From Holdemanella porci (lineage in GTDB: Bacteria; Bacillota_I; Bacilli_A; Erysipelotrichales; Erysipelotrichaceae): a stretch of DNA of 22,027 nt. The notes under the pieces were generated by a model that was not told the DNA's origin, ran no database searches, and saw only the letters and a list, made by a program, of their open reading frames with translations. The stretch is taken from positions 1 through 22,027 of the forward strand of contig NZ_JAHQVB010000032.1 of NCBI RefSeq assembly GCF_019052655.1, read 5' to 3'. Positions 1 through 7,924 of the stretch are shown in pieces; position 1 is the first letter of the stretch, and every line of letters begins with the position of its first letter. The position numbers and the translations under genes are program-made.

Positions 1-2
1 CA

Positions 3-47
3 TTAGAATTTAAAATTTATCTATTTTATGAGTCCTTTTTCTTGACG
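3..47 (+). pseudogene. N-terminal (HTH) remnant of the PRD regulator, in a different frame
   Basis: Reading from base 3 gives LEFKIYLFYESFFLT and then a stop at 48-50. Reading the frame of the next gene back from its first ATG gives in-frame sense codons to base 46 (STNLCDSLCVSYSTIK...), preceded by a stop at 43-45. Joined with one base removed near 48, they read FFLT-STNLCDSLCVSYSTI, which looks like the helix-turn-helix that precedes PRD domains in LicR/MtlR-type activators. I infer that the gene enters from beyond the left edge and is broken by a one-base shift at about 45-50, or that the sequence has an error there. Confidence 0.45.
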
Positions 48-111
48 TAGTACCAATTTATGCGATAGCCTTTGCGTAAGCTATTCAACTATTAAATCTA
101 TTATTTCAAAA

Positions 112-1707
112 ATGAATAAAACATATTCTTCTTATAACCTTGAATTTTATTGTGAACATGATTGTGTTCGTATCAAAGGTGATGAAATCAATAAAAGAAA
201 ATTATTATCCTATGTTATTAATGAAGAATCCAAATCGAGCATTATGAATGTGAATGTATTAAAAGATAATTTTGCATCAATCAATGTAGAAAAACTTCAA
301 AATATTATTTTCACTACATTCAAAAAATATAATTACTATTTAAATGACTTTTCCTCAATGAACCTTTTATTACATCTATTGATTATTGTAGACAGAGAAT
401 TAAATGGAAATGAATTAAATGATGGACAAAATGAAGTAAGTATTGATAATCAAGTTGAATTAAATTTCTTGAATGAATTTATAGAACAATTAGAAACAAC
501 ATTTGATATTTCCATCAACAAATATGAGCGTTTTGAAATATATATGCTTTTCAAAACAAATGCTAATTTTTCTATTGAAGAATCATCTAAGAAACTAAAA
601 GAATTAGTTGGTGATAGTATTATTGAATTAATCGATAAATATGTTGAAGACATCAACAATATTTATATGGTGGATCTTTCCAGCAAAGCCTTTAAAACAC
701 CTTTTACATTACATTTAAAGAACTTGTTATTAAGAGCACAATCTGGTAAATACACATCAAATCCAATGGCTGAAATTATTAAAAATAATAGTCCATTAAT
801 TTTTGATATCGCAATCTATATTTCTTTAGATTTGGCAGAACGTTTTAATATTAAAATCAATGAAGACGAGACTTCATTTTTAGCTATGCACATAGGCTCT
901 GAAATTGAAAGACAGGCCGATAACAAGGATAAAGTGCCAGTCGCAATTTTATGTCCAAACTATCATAATATGGCTGATCAAATCATGAATAGTTTGATGT
1001 TAAATTTTGGCAATCAATTAAATATGGTTGGATCTATCCATAACGAAAATGATTTTTGCACCTTAAACAATCCAGTTTCTATACTATTCACTACAATTCC
1101 TGTAACCAATACAATCATTAACACAAATACAAATGAACCTTTAGATATTGTTTCGATATCTCCTTTAAATTTAAATAGTCAATTCTCTATAATTCAAAAT
1201 GCTATTTTACAATCACAAGAAAAATACAGAGACAGAAAATTGAAAGTTAAATTTAATGACTTTTTTGAACCAGATCTATTTGTAGCAGATTCAAAACTCA
1301 AAAACAAAAAACAAGTTCTAGCTAAACTATGCGATTGTTTACTTGTACAAAATTATGTAGATACAAGTTTTGAAGAAAGTGTCTACAAAAGAGAGAATGC
1401 AGCTGGTACTGCATTTGGTAATGTGGCCATACCTCATTCCGTTGAAATGAATGCCATTAAAACAAGTATTGCGGTAGCCGTTTCAAAAGAAGGATTTCAA
1501 TGGGATTCTAACATTGTCCATGTCGTATTATTGTTAGCCATAAACAAAGCTGATAGAAGATCGTTCCGCGCTTTATATGAATCACTCATTTCTTTATTCA
1601 GTGAAGATAAGGTGATTCAAGAAATAAGAAATTGTATTTCTTTTGATGAATTTAAATCGATTATATACACTGCATTAGGAGAAAAAGAAAATGACTATGA
1701 ATCATAA
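112..1707 (+). CDS. PRD-domain transcriptional activator/antiterminator with EIIB- and EIIA-like domains (5' end incomplete)
   Basis: This is a regulator of the LicR/MtlR/BglG family, which controls a sugar operon and is itself controlled by phosphorylation from the PTS. The visible order is: end of an Mga-type HTH linker (GDEINKR, about residues 23-29), PRD1 with His88, PRD2 with His201 and His260 (FLAMHIG), an EIIB-like domain with Cys281 (AILCPN), and an EIIA domain of the fructose/mannitol type from about 385 with the phospho-acceptor His442 in VAIPHS. At 531 residues it is roughly 100 or more shorter than full family members, and what is missing is the DNA-binding N-terminus. The ATG at 112 has no Shine-Dalgarno sequence and in-frame coding-like sequence continues upstream to base 46, so 112 is probably not the natural start. 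The following HAD gene overlaps its end. No PTS permease is visible, so the sugar is unknown. Confidence 0.82.
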   Translation: MNKTYSSYNLEFYCEHDCVRIKGDEINKRKLLSYVINEESKSSIMNVNVLKDNFASINVEKLQNIIFTTFKKYNYYLNDFSSMNLLLHLLIIVDRELNGNELNDGQNEVSIDNQVELNFLNEFIEQLETTFDISINKYERFEIYMLFKTNANFSIEESSKKLKELVGDSIIELIDKYVEDINNIYMVDLSSKAFKTPFTLHLKNLLLRAQSGKYTSNPMAEIIKNNSPLIFDIAIYISLDLAERFNIKINEDETSFLAMHIGSEIERQADNKDKVPVAILCPNYHNMADQIMNSLMLNFGNQLNMVGSIHNENDFCTLNNPVSILFTTIPVTNTIINTNTNEPLDIVSISPLNLNSQFSIIQNAILQSQEKYRDRKLKVKFNDFFEPDLFVADSKLKNKKQVLAKLCDCLLVQNYVDTSFEESVYKRENAAGTAFGNVAIPHSVEMNAIKTSIAVAVSKEGFQWDSNIVHVVLLLAINKADRRSFRALYESLISLFSEDKVIQEIRNCISFDEFKSIIYTALGEKENDYES

Positions 1708-2536
1708 ATTAATCTTCATAGACATCGATGGAACACTATTTGATCACAAAAAGGATGATATTCCAGAAAGTGCTAAAGAAGCTATCTTAAGCGCAAAATC
1801 AAAGGAGCATAAAATATTTTTAAGCACAGGAAGGCCCTATGCCGACATTGATAAAGAAATACTTGATTTTCCATTAGATGGTATGATTGTTTCTTGTGGA
1901 GCCGTGGTTTACGTTGAAAACAAACCCATTTATTGCAAGACCTATCCACAAAAAGAATTAATCAACTTAATTCAATTCATGTTAGTCAATAATATAGGAT
2001 TTTCACTAGATGGAATTCATAAGAATTATCTTAGTGAAGAAGCATTTATTTGTTTATCTGGTCTTATGTTTAAAAATAACGAAGATTCTGAATTAAGCCG
2101 CGCAATGATGGCTAAAAACAATTGTTTTCCATTTGAAGAAATGAAAGAACAAGATTTAAAAGAAGTGGTTAAAATATCCATCTTCACTAAAAACAAAGAG
2201 TCGTGTGAAAAACTATTCCAAAAAATCCCAGACTCGCTCACTGGATTTATGTATAAAAACAACCATTTAGATTTATACAATGGCGAAATATCCATAAAAG
2301 GACTCACAAAAGCTACTGGTCTAAAACAAATCACAAGCTATTTAAACAAAGCAATTGAAGACACAGTTGTAATTGGAGATAGTCTAAATGATCTAGACAT
2401 CTTACAAGCCGCAGGACTTAGTATATGCATGGGAAATGGTGCCGATGAATGTAAAAAAGTAGCTGACTTCACCACAAAAGATATATCAGATGATGGATTA
2501 GCCTATGCACTTAAACATTTCAACCTAGCTGATTAG
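1691..2536 (+). CDS. Cof-type HAD-IIB family phosphatase
   Basis: A cytoplasmic HAD-superfamily hydrolase of the Cof/YidA type (281 residues, normal length), which typically removes phosphate from sugar phosphates or nucleotides. Motif I is FIDIDGT with Asp11 as nucleophile and Asp13; motif II is LSTGR (Thr46); motif III is Lys203 in SIKG; motif IV is IGDSLNDLD (Asp230, Asp234). The region between motifs II and III is the C2B-type cap. The start at 1691 is chosen because AGGAG at 1678-1682 lies 8 bases upstream; an ATG at 1697 is also possible. It overlaps the PRD regulator by 17 bases, so the two are translated from one mRNA, which suggests a sugar-phosphate substrate. The exact substrate cannot be read from the sequence. 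Confidence 0.9.
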   Translation: MTMNHKLIFIDIDGTLFDHKKDDIPESAKEAILSAKSKEHKIFLSTGRPYADIDKEILDFPLDGMIVSCGAVVYVENKPIYCKTYPQKELINLIQFMLVNNIGFSLDGIHKNYLSEEAFICLSGLMFKNNEDSELSRAMMAKNNCFPFEEMKEQDLKEVVKISIFTKNKESCEKLFQKIPDSLTGFMYKNNHLDLYNGEISIKGLTKATGLKQITSYLNKAIEDTVVIGDSLNDLDILQAAGLSICMGNGADECKKVADFTTKDISDDGLAYALKHFNLAD

Positions 2537-2559
2537 CTACGCAAGCCCATATAAAACAA

Positions 2560-2589
2560 AAGACTTCAAATCACACGATCTGAAGTCTT
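2560..2589 (-). terminator. intrinsic terminator for the sigma-like gene (possibly bidirectional)
   Basis: AAGACTTCA at 2560-2568 pairs with TGAAGTCTT at 2581-2589. After one A-C mismatch three further pairs close a four-base loop (2573-2576). On the - strand the stem is followed by TTTGTTTTAT, a good U-tract. On the + strand the tail is TATCTAAT, which is weaker, but the hairpin could also end the HAD gene transcript. Confidence 0.7.
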
Positions 2590-2631
2590 ATCTAATACAT
2601 CTTCACTACGAAATAGCATTATTCTTTATAC

Positions 2632-2686
2632 TTTTATTAAAATAGTTTTTATTAAAATCAATTTTAATAAAATTCATTTTAATAAA
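2632..2686. repeat. four copies of an AT-rich TTTTATTAAAAT motif, two in each orientation
   Basis: TTTTATTAAAAT occurs at 2632-2643 and 2647-2658, and its reverse complement ATTTTAATAAAA at 2661-2672 and 2676-2687 (the last with C as final base). Starts are 15, 14 and 15 bases apart. Copies two and three form a 12-bp inverted repeat around CA. The block lies between the stop of the sigma-like gene (2714) and the hairpin at 2560-2589, so it would be in that transcript's 3' untranslated region. The rest of the gap between genes (2537-2713) shows no ORF or other element. Confidence 0.6.
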
Positions 2687-2713
2687 CGGTAACCAAACCG
2701 ATTGCCATAATTG

Positions 2714-3214
2714 TCACTTCTTATCTAATACATCCTTTACTTTTTGTTTACCGCTCTTCAACAAACGAGCCACTCCCTCTTCACTCATCTTTAAACGATT
2801 TGCGATATCCTTCTCTTTCAATTTTCCTAGACAATGCATGATTGTCACTGTCTTTTGATTTTCTGGCATCTCATTTAAACAATCATCCACATCCGATTGT
2901 CTATATTGAGGAAGTCCACGTAAAGCCGTAGTTATACCTGTATGTTCTTTAGCCTGCATATACTCACGCAATTGTTTATTCAACAAAACCGTGATCCACT
3001 TCAAAAAATTCTTATCATCACTCAATTTATCCATATTCATAAATGCGTATGTATACGTTGCCTGTAAGATGTCATTGATTTCTTTTTCCTCTAAACCAAT
3101 ATAACGCTTATAAATTGTTTGTACCAAATGATTTCGCGTCAATGAAATAAGCTCTTTCTTCGCATCCGCATCCTTATTTCTTACACCCATTATTATCTTT
3201 TTATCTATATTCAT
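2714..3214 (-). CDS. RNA polymerase sigma factor-like regulator (sigma-70 region 4 HTH)
   Basis: A 166-residue protein with the layout of a small sigma factor. An N-terminal helical part (about 1-90, with NDILQATYTYAFMNMD resembling region 2) and a C-terminal helix-turn-helix of sigma-70 region 4 type (about 113-163: MPENQKTVTIMHCLG, then KEKDIANRLKMSEEGVARLL). AAAGGAT lies just before the ATG, and a promoter with TTGATT and TATACT boxes lies upstream, so it is transcribed alone. No anti-sigma gene is adjacent, which is unusual for a true ECF sigma factor. A phage-type or sporulation-type sigma-like HTH protein is an alternative. The neighbouring D,D-carboxypeptidase ends right at its promoter but belongs to another operon, so its regulon cannot be inferred from position. 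Confidence 0.72.
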   Translation of the reverse strand: MNIDKKIIMGVRNKDADAKKELISLTRNHLVQTIYKRYIGLEEKEINDILQATYTYAFMNMDKLSDDKNFLKWITVLLNKQLREYMQAKEHTGITTALRGLPQYRQSDVDDCLNEMPENQKTVTIMHCLGKLKEKDIANRLKMSEEGVARLLKSGKQKVKDVLDKK

Positions 3215-3242
3215 AGTTTAATCCTTTATATATGTTATTTTT

Positions 3243-3271
3243 AGTATACAACACATCATTTGATAAATCAA
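3243..3271 (-). promoter_or_regulatory. promoter of the sigma-like gene
   Basis: On the - strand TTGATT (3271-3266) and TATACT (3248-3243) are separated by exactly 17 bases, and the gene's ATG is at 3214. The -35 box directly follows the U-tract of the upstream operon's terminator. Confidence 0.65.
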
Positions 3272-3294
3272 AAAAGGCAATCCAATGATTGCCT
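3270..3294 (-). terminator. intrinsic terminator of the selenium/molybdenum operon
   Basis: On the - strand AGGCAATC, a four-base loop (ATTG) and GATTGCCT form a perfect 8-bp stem followed directly by TTTTT. The stem includes part of the stop codon of the D,D-carboxypeptidase, so it ends the long operon that starts before moaA. Confidence 0.88.
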
Positions 3295-4084
3295 AAGCTC
3301 CATAATATTCATCTAAAGTTAAGTTATTCTCATACAAATACGTTGCCAAATCTACACCCACATAACGCAAGTGCCAGCTTTCTGGAGCAATTTTTGTTTT
3401 GTCTTCTTTATCATCAGGATAACGCAAAATAAAGCCATATGTATGCATATTTTCTAACAACCAATTATAGTGCGAATTATATCGAACGGCATCTAAATCA
3501 CTACAATCATTGTCCATACGAATATCAACTGCTAAACCAGACTGATGTTCACTAAACCCTGGTCTTGTCCAATAACGATCCGCATATTCTTCGCCGTAGC
3601 TTGCAGCTCCATTATTAAATAAATCTGTTTGGTATGCATAAGAACGATAAGCTGAACAAGCATTCAAAATAAATCCCTCGTTTGATGCCGCCTCGATCAA
3701 CTTTTCAAATGCCTCTGCCGCTTCTTTTCGCATGCGCACATTCTCATTTTCACCACTCGAAGGTACCTGAACTAAATCACTTGGTTCATAATCTTCTGGT
3801 AAACCTGAATACTTATTCACAAGAATATAGATTGAATCTAAATTCGAAACTGTTACTGTATTCTCATATGGGTCGCCACTTTGATCTATTTTTTTCACCT
3901 TTGGTAAATTTGTTTGTTTCTTCTTATTCTCTTTTTTTGTTTCTGTTGTCTTTTCTTGTTTAGGTTCACTTACCTGATTATCACTAACTTTTTTTGCGAT
4001 TATCGAAATCAACAACGCAATAATCAAAAGTAATACAAAAATCACAAAAACCGCTGACTTTCTTACTCGTCTTCTTTTCTTCAA
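3293..4084 (-). CDS. membrane-anchored M15-family D-alanyl-D-alanine carboxypeptidase (VanY-like)
   Basis: A zinc peptidase of the VanY/M15B type that trims the terminal D-Ala from peptidoglycan stem peptides outside the cell. It has a basic N-terminus, one membrane segment (about residues 11-31), a Lys/Glu-rich linker (about 35-66) and a catalytic domain with SAYRS, the metal site SEHQSGLAVDI (His182, Asp189 counting from the upstream TTG) and ESWH (Glu237, His240). There is no ATG start. AGGAGG ends only 2 bases before the TTG at 4090 but 8 bases before the in-frame TTG at 4084, so I prefer 4084 (263 residues); the longer form adds two residues. The previous gene stops at 4099, so the SD lies between the two and coupling is likely. 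It is the last gene of an operon otherwise devoted to molybdenum and selenium, which is odd for a cell-wall enzyme. Confidence 0.88.
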   Translation of the reverse strand: MKKRRRVRKSAVFVIFVLLLIIALLISIIAKKVSDNQVSEPKQEKTTETKKENKKKQTNLPKVKKIDQSGDPYENTVTVSNLDSIYILVNKYSGLPEDYEPSDLVQVPSSGENENVRMRKEAAEAFEKLIEAASNEGFILNACSAYRSYAYQTDLFNNGAASYGEEYADRYWTRPGFSEHQSGLAVDIRMDNDCSDLDAVRYNSHYNWLLENMHTYGFILRYPDDKEDKTKIAPESWHLRYVGVDLATYLYENNLTLDEYYGA

Positions 4085-4098
4085 ATCCAATTCCTCCT

Positions 4099-5466
4099 CT
4101 ACACCGGTATAAACAAGACTTTATTATATCCACCACAAATCATGCCTAATGTAGCACTTTCTGCATTGGATAAATCATATTCCTTGATCATAACTTCTTT
4201 ACATTCTTTGGCATCTAAAATAGCCTGATACTCGACTTTTCCTCCGCCAATCGTATCAATGACTCCATCTTTATGCACTAACATCATACTGCCGACCCCC
4301 CTTGGTGCTGACCCCTTTTTATCAATAATGATACATAAAGTTCCATGAACATTGGATTCTAATAATTCTTTCGAAACACTCGAACTAAACTTTGCGTTTT
4401 TTATTTCAATAAGCTCCGCTAAAATACTGATTGATATCTCAGCAGGCGTCTGTGCCTTAATATCTAAGCCAATTGGAGCATGCACATTCGATACTTCTTC
4501 CTTAGAATATCCTTCTTCAATCAAAGCATCAAAAGTCTTTTTTACTTTTCCCTTGCTTCCAATCATACCCAAATATAAATGAGGTTTACGAATCGTCTTT
4601 TCTAGACAAAGACGATCATCTTTATGTCCTCTTGTCACTATCACATAACAAGCATTCTCTTCATCTGGCAATACAGAATCCATTTGATCATAATCGATAC
4701 AATGAATTTCATTTGCGGTTGGAAAACATTCCCGATTCGCAAATTCTTTACGATTGTCAATCACAATCGTATACAACTCTAATATACTAGCCATTTTAGC
4801 TAAATATTGACTGACATGTCCACAGCCTAAAATCACAAGCTTAGGCTGCATATTAAACCATTCCTTTTGGATGATATTCACATCGACATTTTCTTCTAAT
4901 AAAACTCTTACACAACGCGTATACAAATCCATAGCCCCGTTCACATGAATCTTTACAGGTTTATTTAGTTTCTTTAAATAAGCACGTATTAAATCTTGCA
5001 TAATTCTAGGTGTTACAAGTTCATTCGGATCTAAATTTGCAAGTTCATAACGATGTACCACATCTTTTACTGGTTGATTTAATCCATTTAGATTTGAAAT
5101 CAACACAACCTCATCCGTATCTGAATCAAGAACTGGTTCATTCACGTTTGGATATTTTAAAGGTAAATGCTTAGAACCATCTGCCTCAATCAGTATCACA
5201 TCCACCACTTGTTTTAATTGATTAAACAACTCTTCATCTAACGCCTCAATTTTCAAGTCACCACACCGATTTCCCGCATGACAATATCCATATGTTTCAA
5301 TTCTATGCATTATTTCATCATAACCAGGATCTACCAATGTATCTTCTTCAATCAACATATGCGTCGTTGTACACATTAAAACGGTTTTATTCATAGAAAC
5401 ATATTTATCTTTTAACTCACGGATATACGTTGTTTTTCCACCTGAACCAATTACACTAATGATCAT
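4099..5466 (-). CDS. yqeC: YqeC-XdhC fusion, selenium-dependent molybdenum hydroxylase maturation protein
   Basis: A 455-residue cytoplasmic fusion. Residues 1 to about 205 match YqeC, a P-loop protein of unknown activity found with selenium-dependent molybdenum hydroxylases (GSGGKTT at 7-13, LIEADGSK at 93-100). Residues about 207-340 are the Rossmann domain of XdhC (LVILGCGHVS, then VIDNR), and about 370-455 the XdhC/CoxI domain (GSAPRGVGSMML, TIGGGKVEY, GMICGG). XdhC proteins help insert sulfurated molybdenum cofactor into xanthine dehydrogenase-like enzymes. In ordinary XdhC the CoxI-type domain comes first and the Rossmann domain last; here they are swapped. I chose the ATG at 5466 because AGGAG lies 8 bases upstream; the longer open frame to 5505 has no such site. 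It overlaps the preceding aminotransferase by 11 bases. Confidence 0.85.
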   Translation of the reverse strand: MIISVIGSGGKTTYIRELKDKYVSMNKTVLMCTTTHMLIEEDTLVDPGYDEIMHRIETYGYCHAGNRCGDLKIEALDEELFNQLKQVVDVILIEADGSKHLPLKYPNVNEPVLDSDTDEVVLISNLNGLNQPVKDVVHRYELANLDPNELVTPRIMQDLIRAYLKKLNKPVKIHVNGAMDLYTRCVRVLLEENVDVNIIQKEWFNMQPKLVILGCGHVSQYLAKMASILELYTIVIDNRKEFANRECFPTANEIHCIDYDQMDSVLPDEENACYVIVTRGHKDDRLCLEKTIRKPHLYLGMIGSKGKVKKTFDALIEEGYSKEEVSNVHAPIGLDIKAQTPAEISISILAELIEIKNAKFSSSVSKELLESNVHGTLCIIIDKKGSAPRGVGSMMLVHKDGVIDTIGGGKVEYQAILDAKECKEVMIKEYDLSNAESATLGMICGGYNKVLFIPV

Positions 5467-6547
5467 TTGAAATCTCCTGAATTGCACGCACCACAAAATC
5501 CACATCTTCTATTGTATTTTGAAAAGATACAGATAAGCGTACAATTCCCTGTTCTTCTGTTTTTAAATGTTTATGCATTAATGGAGCACAATGCGCTCCA
5601 CAACGTGTCACAATACCATACTTATAATTCAATAAGTCGCTCACATAAGCACTATCTTTACCTGGAATATTCAAAGCCACAATAGGCGTAGAATTTTCTA
5701 AAGATGAATAAAACTCTACATCCCCTGTTAAACCTTCATATAATTTTTGAAGTAAAAAGTGTTCCTTTTCCACAATCGCTTTTTGATGTGATAAAACATA
5801 TTGAACCCCTGCATTTAAAGCTGCAATTCCTGCAAGATTCTGTGTTCCCGCCTCTAAATGTTCTGGATACGCCTCTGGCATTTGTGGATTAAAAGAATCT
5901 ATGCCCGTTCCACCAGAAATCAATGGCTTTACTTCAATGTCCTTTACGCAAAAACCACCAATACCACCAATCCCTAATAGACCTTTATGGCCACTAAAAC
6001 ATAAAACATCAATATTTTCCATAGATACTGGTATATGACCTGCACTTTGAGCCGCATCCACCATAAAAAGAATGCCACATTCTTTACAATACTTTCCAAT
6101 GGAATCCACATCAAAAATTTCACCTGTCACATTTGAACTGTGTGTCACGATAACCATTCGAGTATTTTTTTGAATATGGCATTTAATATCCTCTAAATAA
6201 GGAGCACATATCGTTAATGTGATTATTCCCTTTTCTTCTAACTCGTATAAAGGACGAAGCACACTATTGTGCTCCGCATACGTAGTGATCACATGATCAT
6301 TTTCTTTTAAGATTCCTTTAATGCAAGTATTTAAACTCTCGGTATTTCCACCATTTAAAATAACACGGTGAAAATCAGAGAGTCCAAAAAGCTGTGCAAT
6401 ATTTCTTCTTGCCGCAAAAATCAAACGTGAAGAATCCATATTTGAACTACGATTCGCATTGCCTGCCACACCTAATGCATCCATTACCGCTTGTTTGACT
6501 ACATCTAGTTTTGGAAAGCTAGTCGCAGCCTGATCAAGATAAACCAT
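5456..6547 (-). CDS. class V aminotransferase, cysteine desulfurase-like (EF_2568 family)
   Basis: A PLP enzyme (363 residues) of the NifS/CsdA fold. MVYLDQAATSFPK at the N-terminus, a PLP-binding lysine in FSGHKGLLG, and the persulfide/perselenide cysteine region TRCGAHCAPLMH near the C-terminus are all present. It belongs to the subgroup named after Enterococcus faecalis EF_2568, which co-occurs with SelD, YqeB and YqeC. It probably mobilises sulfur or selenium from cysteine or selenocysteine for SelD or for the terminal ligand of the molybdenum cofactor. The start is set at 6547 (GGAGG 9 bases upstream), not at the far end of the open frame at 6637, which would run deep into yqeB. The overlap with yqeB is 14 bases. 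Confidence 0.88.
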   Translation of the reverse strand: MVYLDQAATSFPKLDVVKQAVMDALGVAGNANRSSNMDSSRLIFAARRNIAQLFGLSDFHRVILNGGNTESLNTCIKGILKENDHVITTYAEHNSVLRPLYELEEKGIITLTICAPYLEDIKCHIQKNTRMVIVTHSSNVTGEIFDVDSIGKYCKECGILFMVDAAQSAGHIPVSMENIDVLCFSGHKGLLGIGGIGGFCVKDIEVKPLISGGTGIDSFNPQMPEAYPEHLEAGTQNLAGIAALNAGVQYVLSHQKAIVEKEHFLLQKLYEGLTGDVEFYSSLENSTPIVALNIPGKDSAYVSDLLNYKYGIVTRCGAHCAPLMHKHLKTEEQGIVRLSVSFQNTIEDVDFVVRAIQEISNDH

Positions 6548-7325
6548 GCAGTATCGCCTCCAAAACACCTCCACCAATACAACGTGCCTTGTCAGAAATT
6601 GTAAAACAATTCTGATATTCATCCACTCTAGGATCAATATCTGCCATTTTAAATCCAGATGTTACATTGTATCCATCCTGAATCAATCCTCTAAGTAAGC
6701 CTGACATGCTCGCATACACTGGTGTTTTATCGATATACGCAATAATTTCTCCTTTTTCAACGATATCTGTAATCTTTTTGACATTGTGACATACACCTGC
6801 ACAAGGAGAATGAATCACTCTTTCTTTAGAATATCCCTTAATATTTCCAGGAACACCCGTATTTGGCAAAGCATGTCCCTGGTAGATCAGTCTTCCTAGA
6901 TTATGTCCACGCATCGTTTCCACAACCACATGCACATCTTTGCCTGCACAAAAACCAGGGCCTAAACCAATTGTGATAGGTGCCATATCTATTGTCGTAC
7001 CTAAATTCTTCTTGGCAAGAATCGCATCCACCAAGGCAATATGTTCTATTTTAGAAATCGTTTCACCATTTGGATCTACCATCATTGCGACTTGATTTTT
7101 AGCCATCACTGCTTTAGCTTCTTCTATCGTTGAAACTAAAACACACGTCATATCTTCAACCGTAAATTTTCCTTCATACACAGCCTGACAAAAGGCAACA
7201 TTTCTTCGTATTGCGCTTGGTTTTTCAACTTCTAGCACCAATACTTGAAATCCACTTTTTACAAGTTTATATATTGTCCCTGTCGCTATGTCTCCTCCAC
7301 CACGCACAATAACACATTTATTCAT
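6534..7325 (-). CDS. yqeB: YqeB, selenium-dependent molybdenum hydroxylase system protein
   Basis: A 263-residue protein of the YqeB/EF2563 family, a marker for maturation of selenium-dependent molybdenum hydroxylases. It begins with a dinucleotide-binding-like VRGGGDIATG (8-17), continues with a conserved central GLGPGFCAGKDVHVVVET, and has a C-terminal segment like a biotinyl/barrel-sandwich hybrid fold (GEIIAYIDKTPVYASMSGLLRGLI). The biochemical activity is unknown; a role in delivering selenium to the molybdenum cofactor is inferred from co-occurrence. AAGG lies 3 bases before the ATG, a short spacing, and only 5 bases separate it from yedF, so translation is probably coupled. Confidence 0.9.
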   Translation of the reverse strand: MNKCVIVRGGGDIATGTIYKLVKSGFQVLVLEVEKPSAIRRNVAFCQAVYEGKFTVEDMTCVLVSTIEEAKAVMAKNQVAMMVDPNGETISKIEHIALVDAILAKKNLGTTIDMAPITIGLGPGFCAGKDVHVVVETMRGHNLGRLIYQGHALPNTGVPGNIKGYSKERVIHSPCAGVCHNVKKITDIVEKGEIIAYIDKTPVYASMSGLLRGLIQDGYNVTSGFKMADIDPRVDEYQNCFTISDKARCIGGGVLEAILHGLS

Positions 7326-7330
7326 AATCC

Positions 7331-7924
7331 TTATGGCTTGATAATTTTATCAGCCTTCTCCATTCTTTCTACAATATCATACATATTTGTGACTGAACCA
7401 ACCTGAAGTTCTTCTTTTAAATGGAAGAAATCCAAGCAAGTTCCACAACTTACAATTTCTACTCCATTATCCGCTAAATATTTTAAATCTTCTAAAGTTT
7501 CACTCTTTGTCGTTGTGATTTTTACACCCTCATTATAGAAAATCATTTCATCTGGCAAAACATCTTGTTTTGTCAAAGAGAAAATAAATGATTTCATTAA
7601 AATCGCACCTAAATCCAGGTCTGAACCCATCACATTACTTGCGCACACAACAACCATTTTAGGCTTAGCCAAGCTGCAGTCCGCATATGTGTATTCCACT
7701 TCAAAATCTGCTTCTTCATCACCCTTTGAAATTTCAACAATATAATCCTTACCCTCTTTTTTAGAATTTACCGTATAATTCTTTACTTTCGCAAACTTCG
7801 TCAAGTTTTCAACCGCAATCTCATTATCCACAATTGTTGAAACTACATTTTCTTCTTTTAAAGCTTCCTTTGTCTTTACAACTGGAAGTGGACACTCTAA
7901 GCCTCTACAATCTAAAGTTTTCAT
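7331..7924 (-). CDS. yedF: YedF, sulfurtransferase-like selenium metabolism protein
   Basis: A 197-residue two-domain protein. Residues 1-70 form a TusA/SirA-like domain with the conserved DCRGLECPLPVV (Cys11 in the CPxP motif). Residues about 85-197 form a DsrE-like domain with Cys94 and a CGTC pair (160-163). YedF proteins are found beside selD in genomes that use selenium in a labile cofactor, and are thought to act as selenium or sulfur carriers. Start and selD stop share ATGA (4-bp overlap), indicating translational coupling with SelD. Confidence 0.93.
   Translation of the reverse strand: MKTLDCRGLECPLPVVKTKEALKEENVVSTIVDNEIAVENLTKFAKVKNYTVNSKKEGKDYIVEISKGDEEADFEVEYTYADCSLAKPKMVVVCASNVMGSDLDLGAILMKSFIFSLTKQDVLPDEMIFYNEGVKITTTKSETLEDLKYLADNGVEIVSCGTCLDFFHLKEELQVGSVTNMYDIVERMEKADKIIKP

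Noticed and set aside
2632..2686. CRISPR array
   Set aside because: Units are only 12 bases, alternate in orientation, and have spacers of 2 to 3 bases.
5467..6637. Long 5' extension of the aminotransferase to 6637
   Set aside because: The extra 30 residues overlap yqeB and have no ribosome site; the ATG at 6547 has GGAGG and begins the conserved YLDQAATS block.
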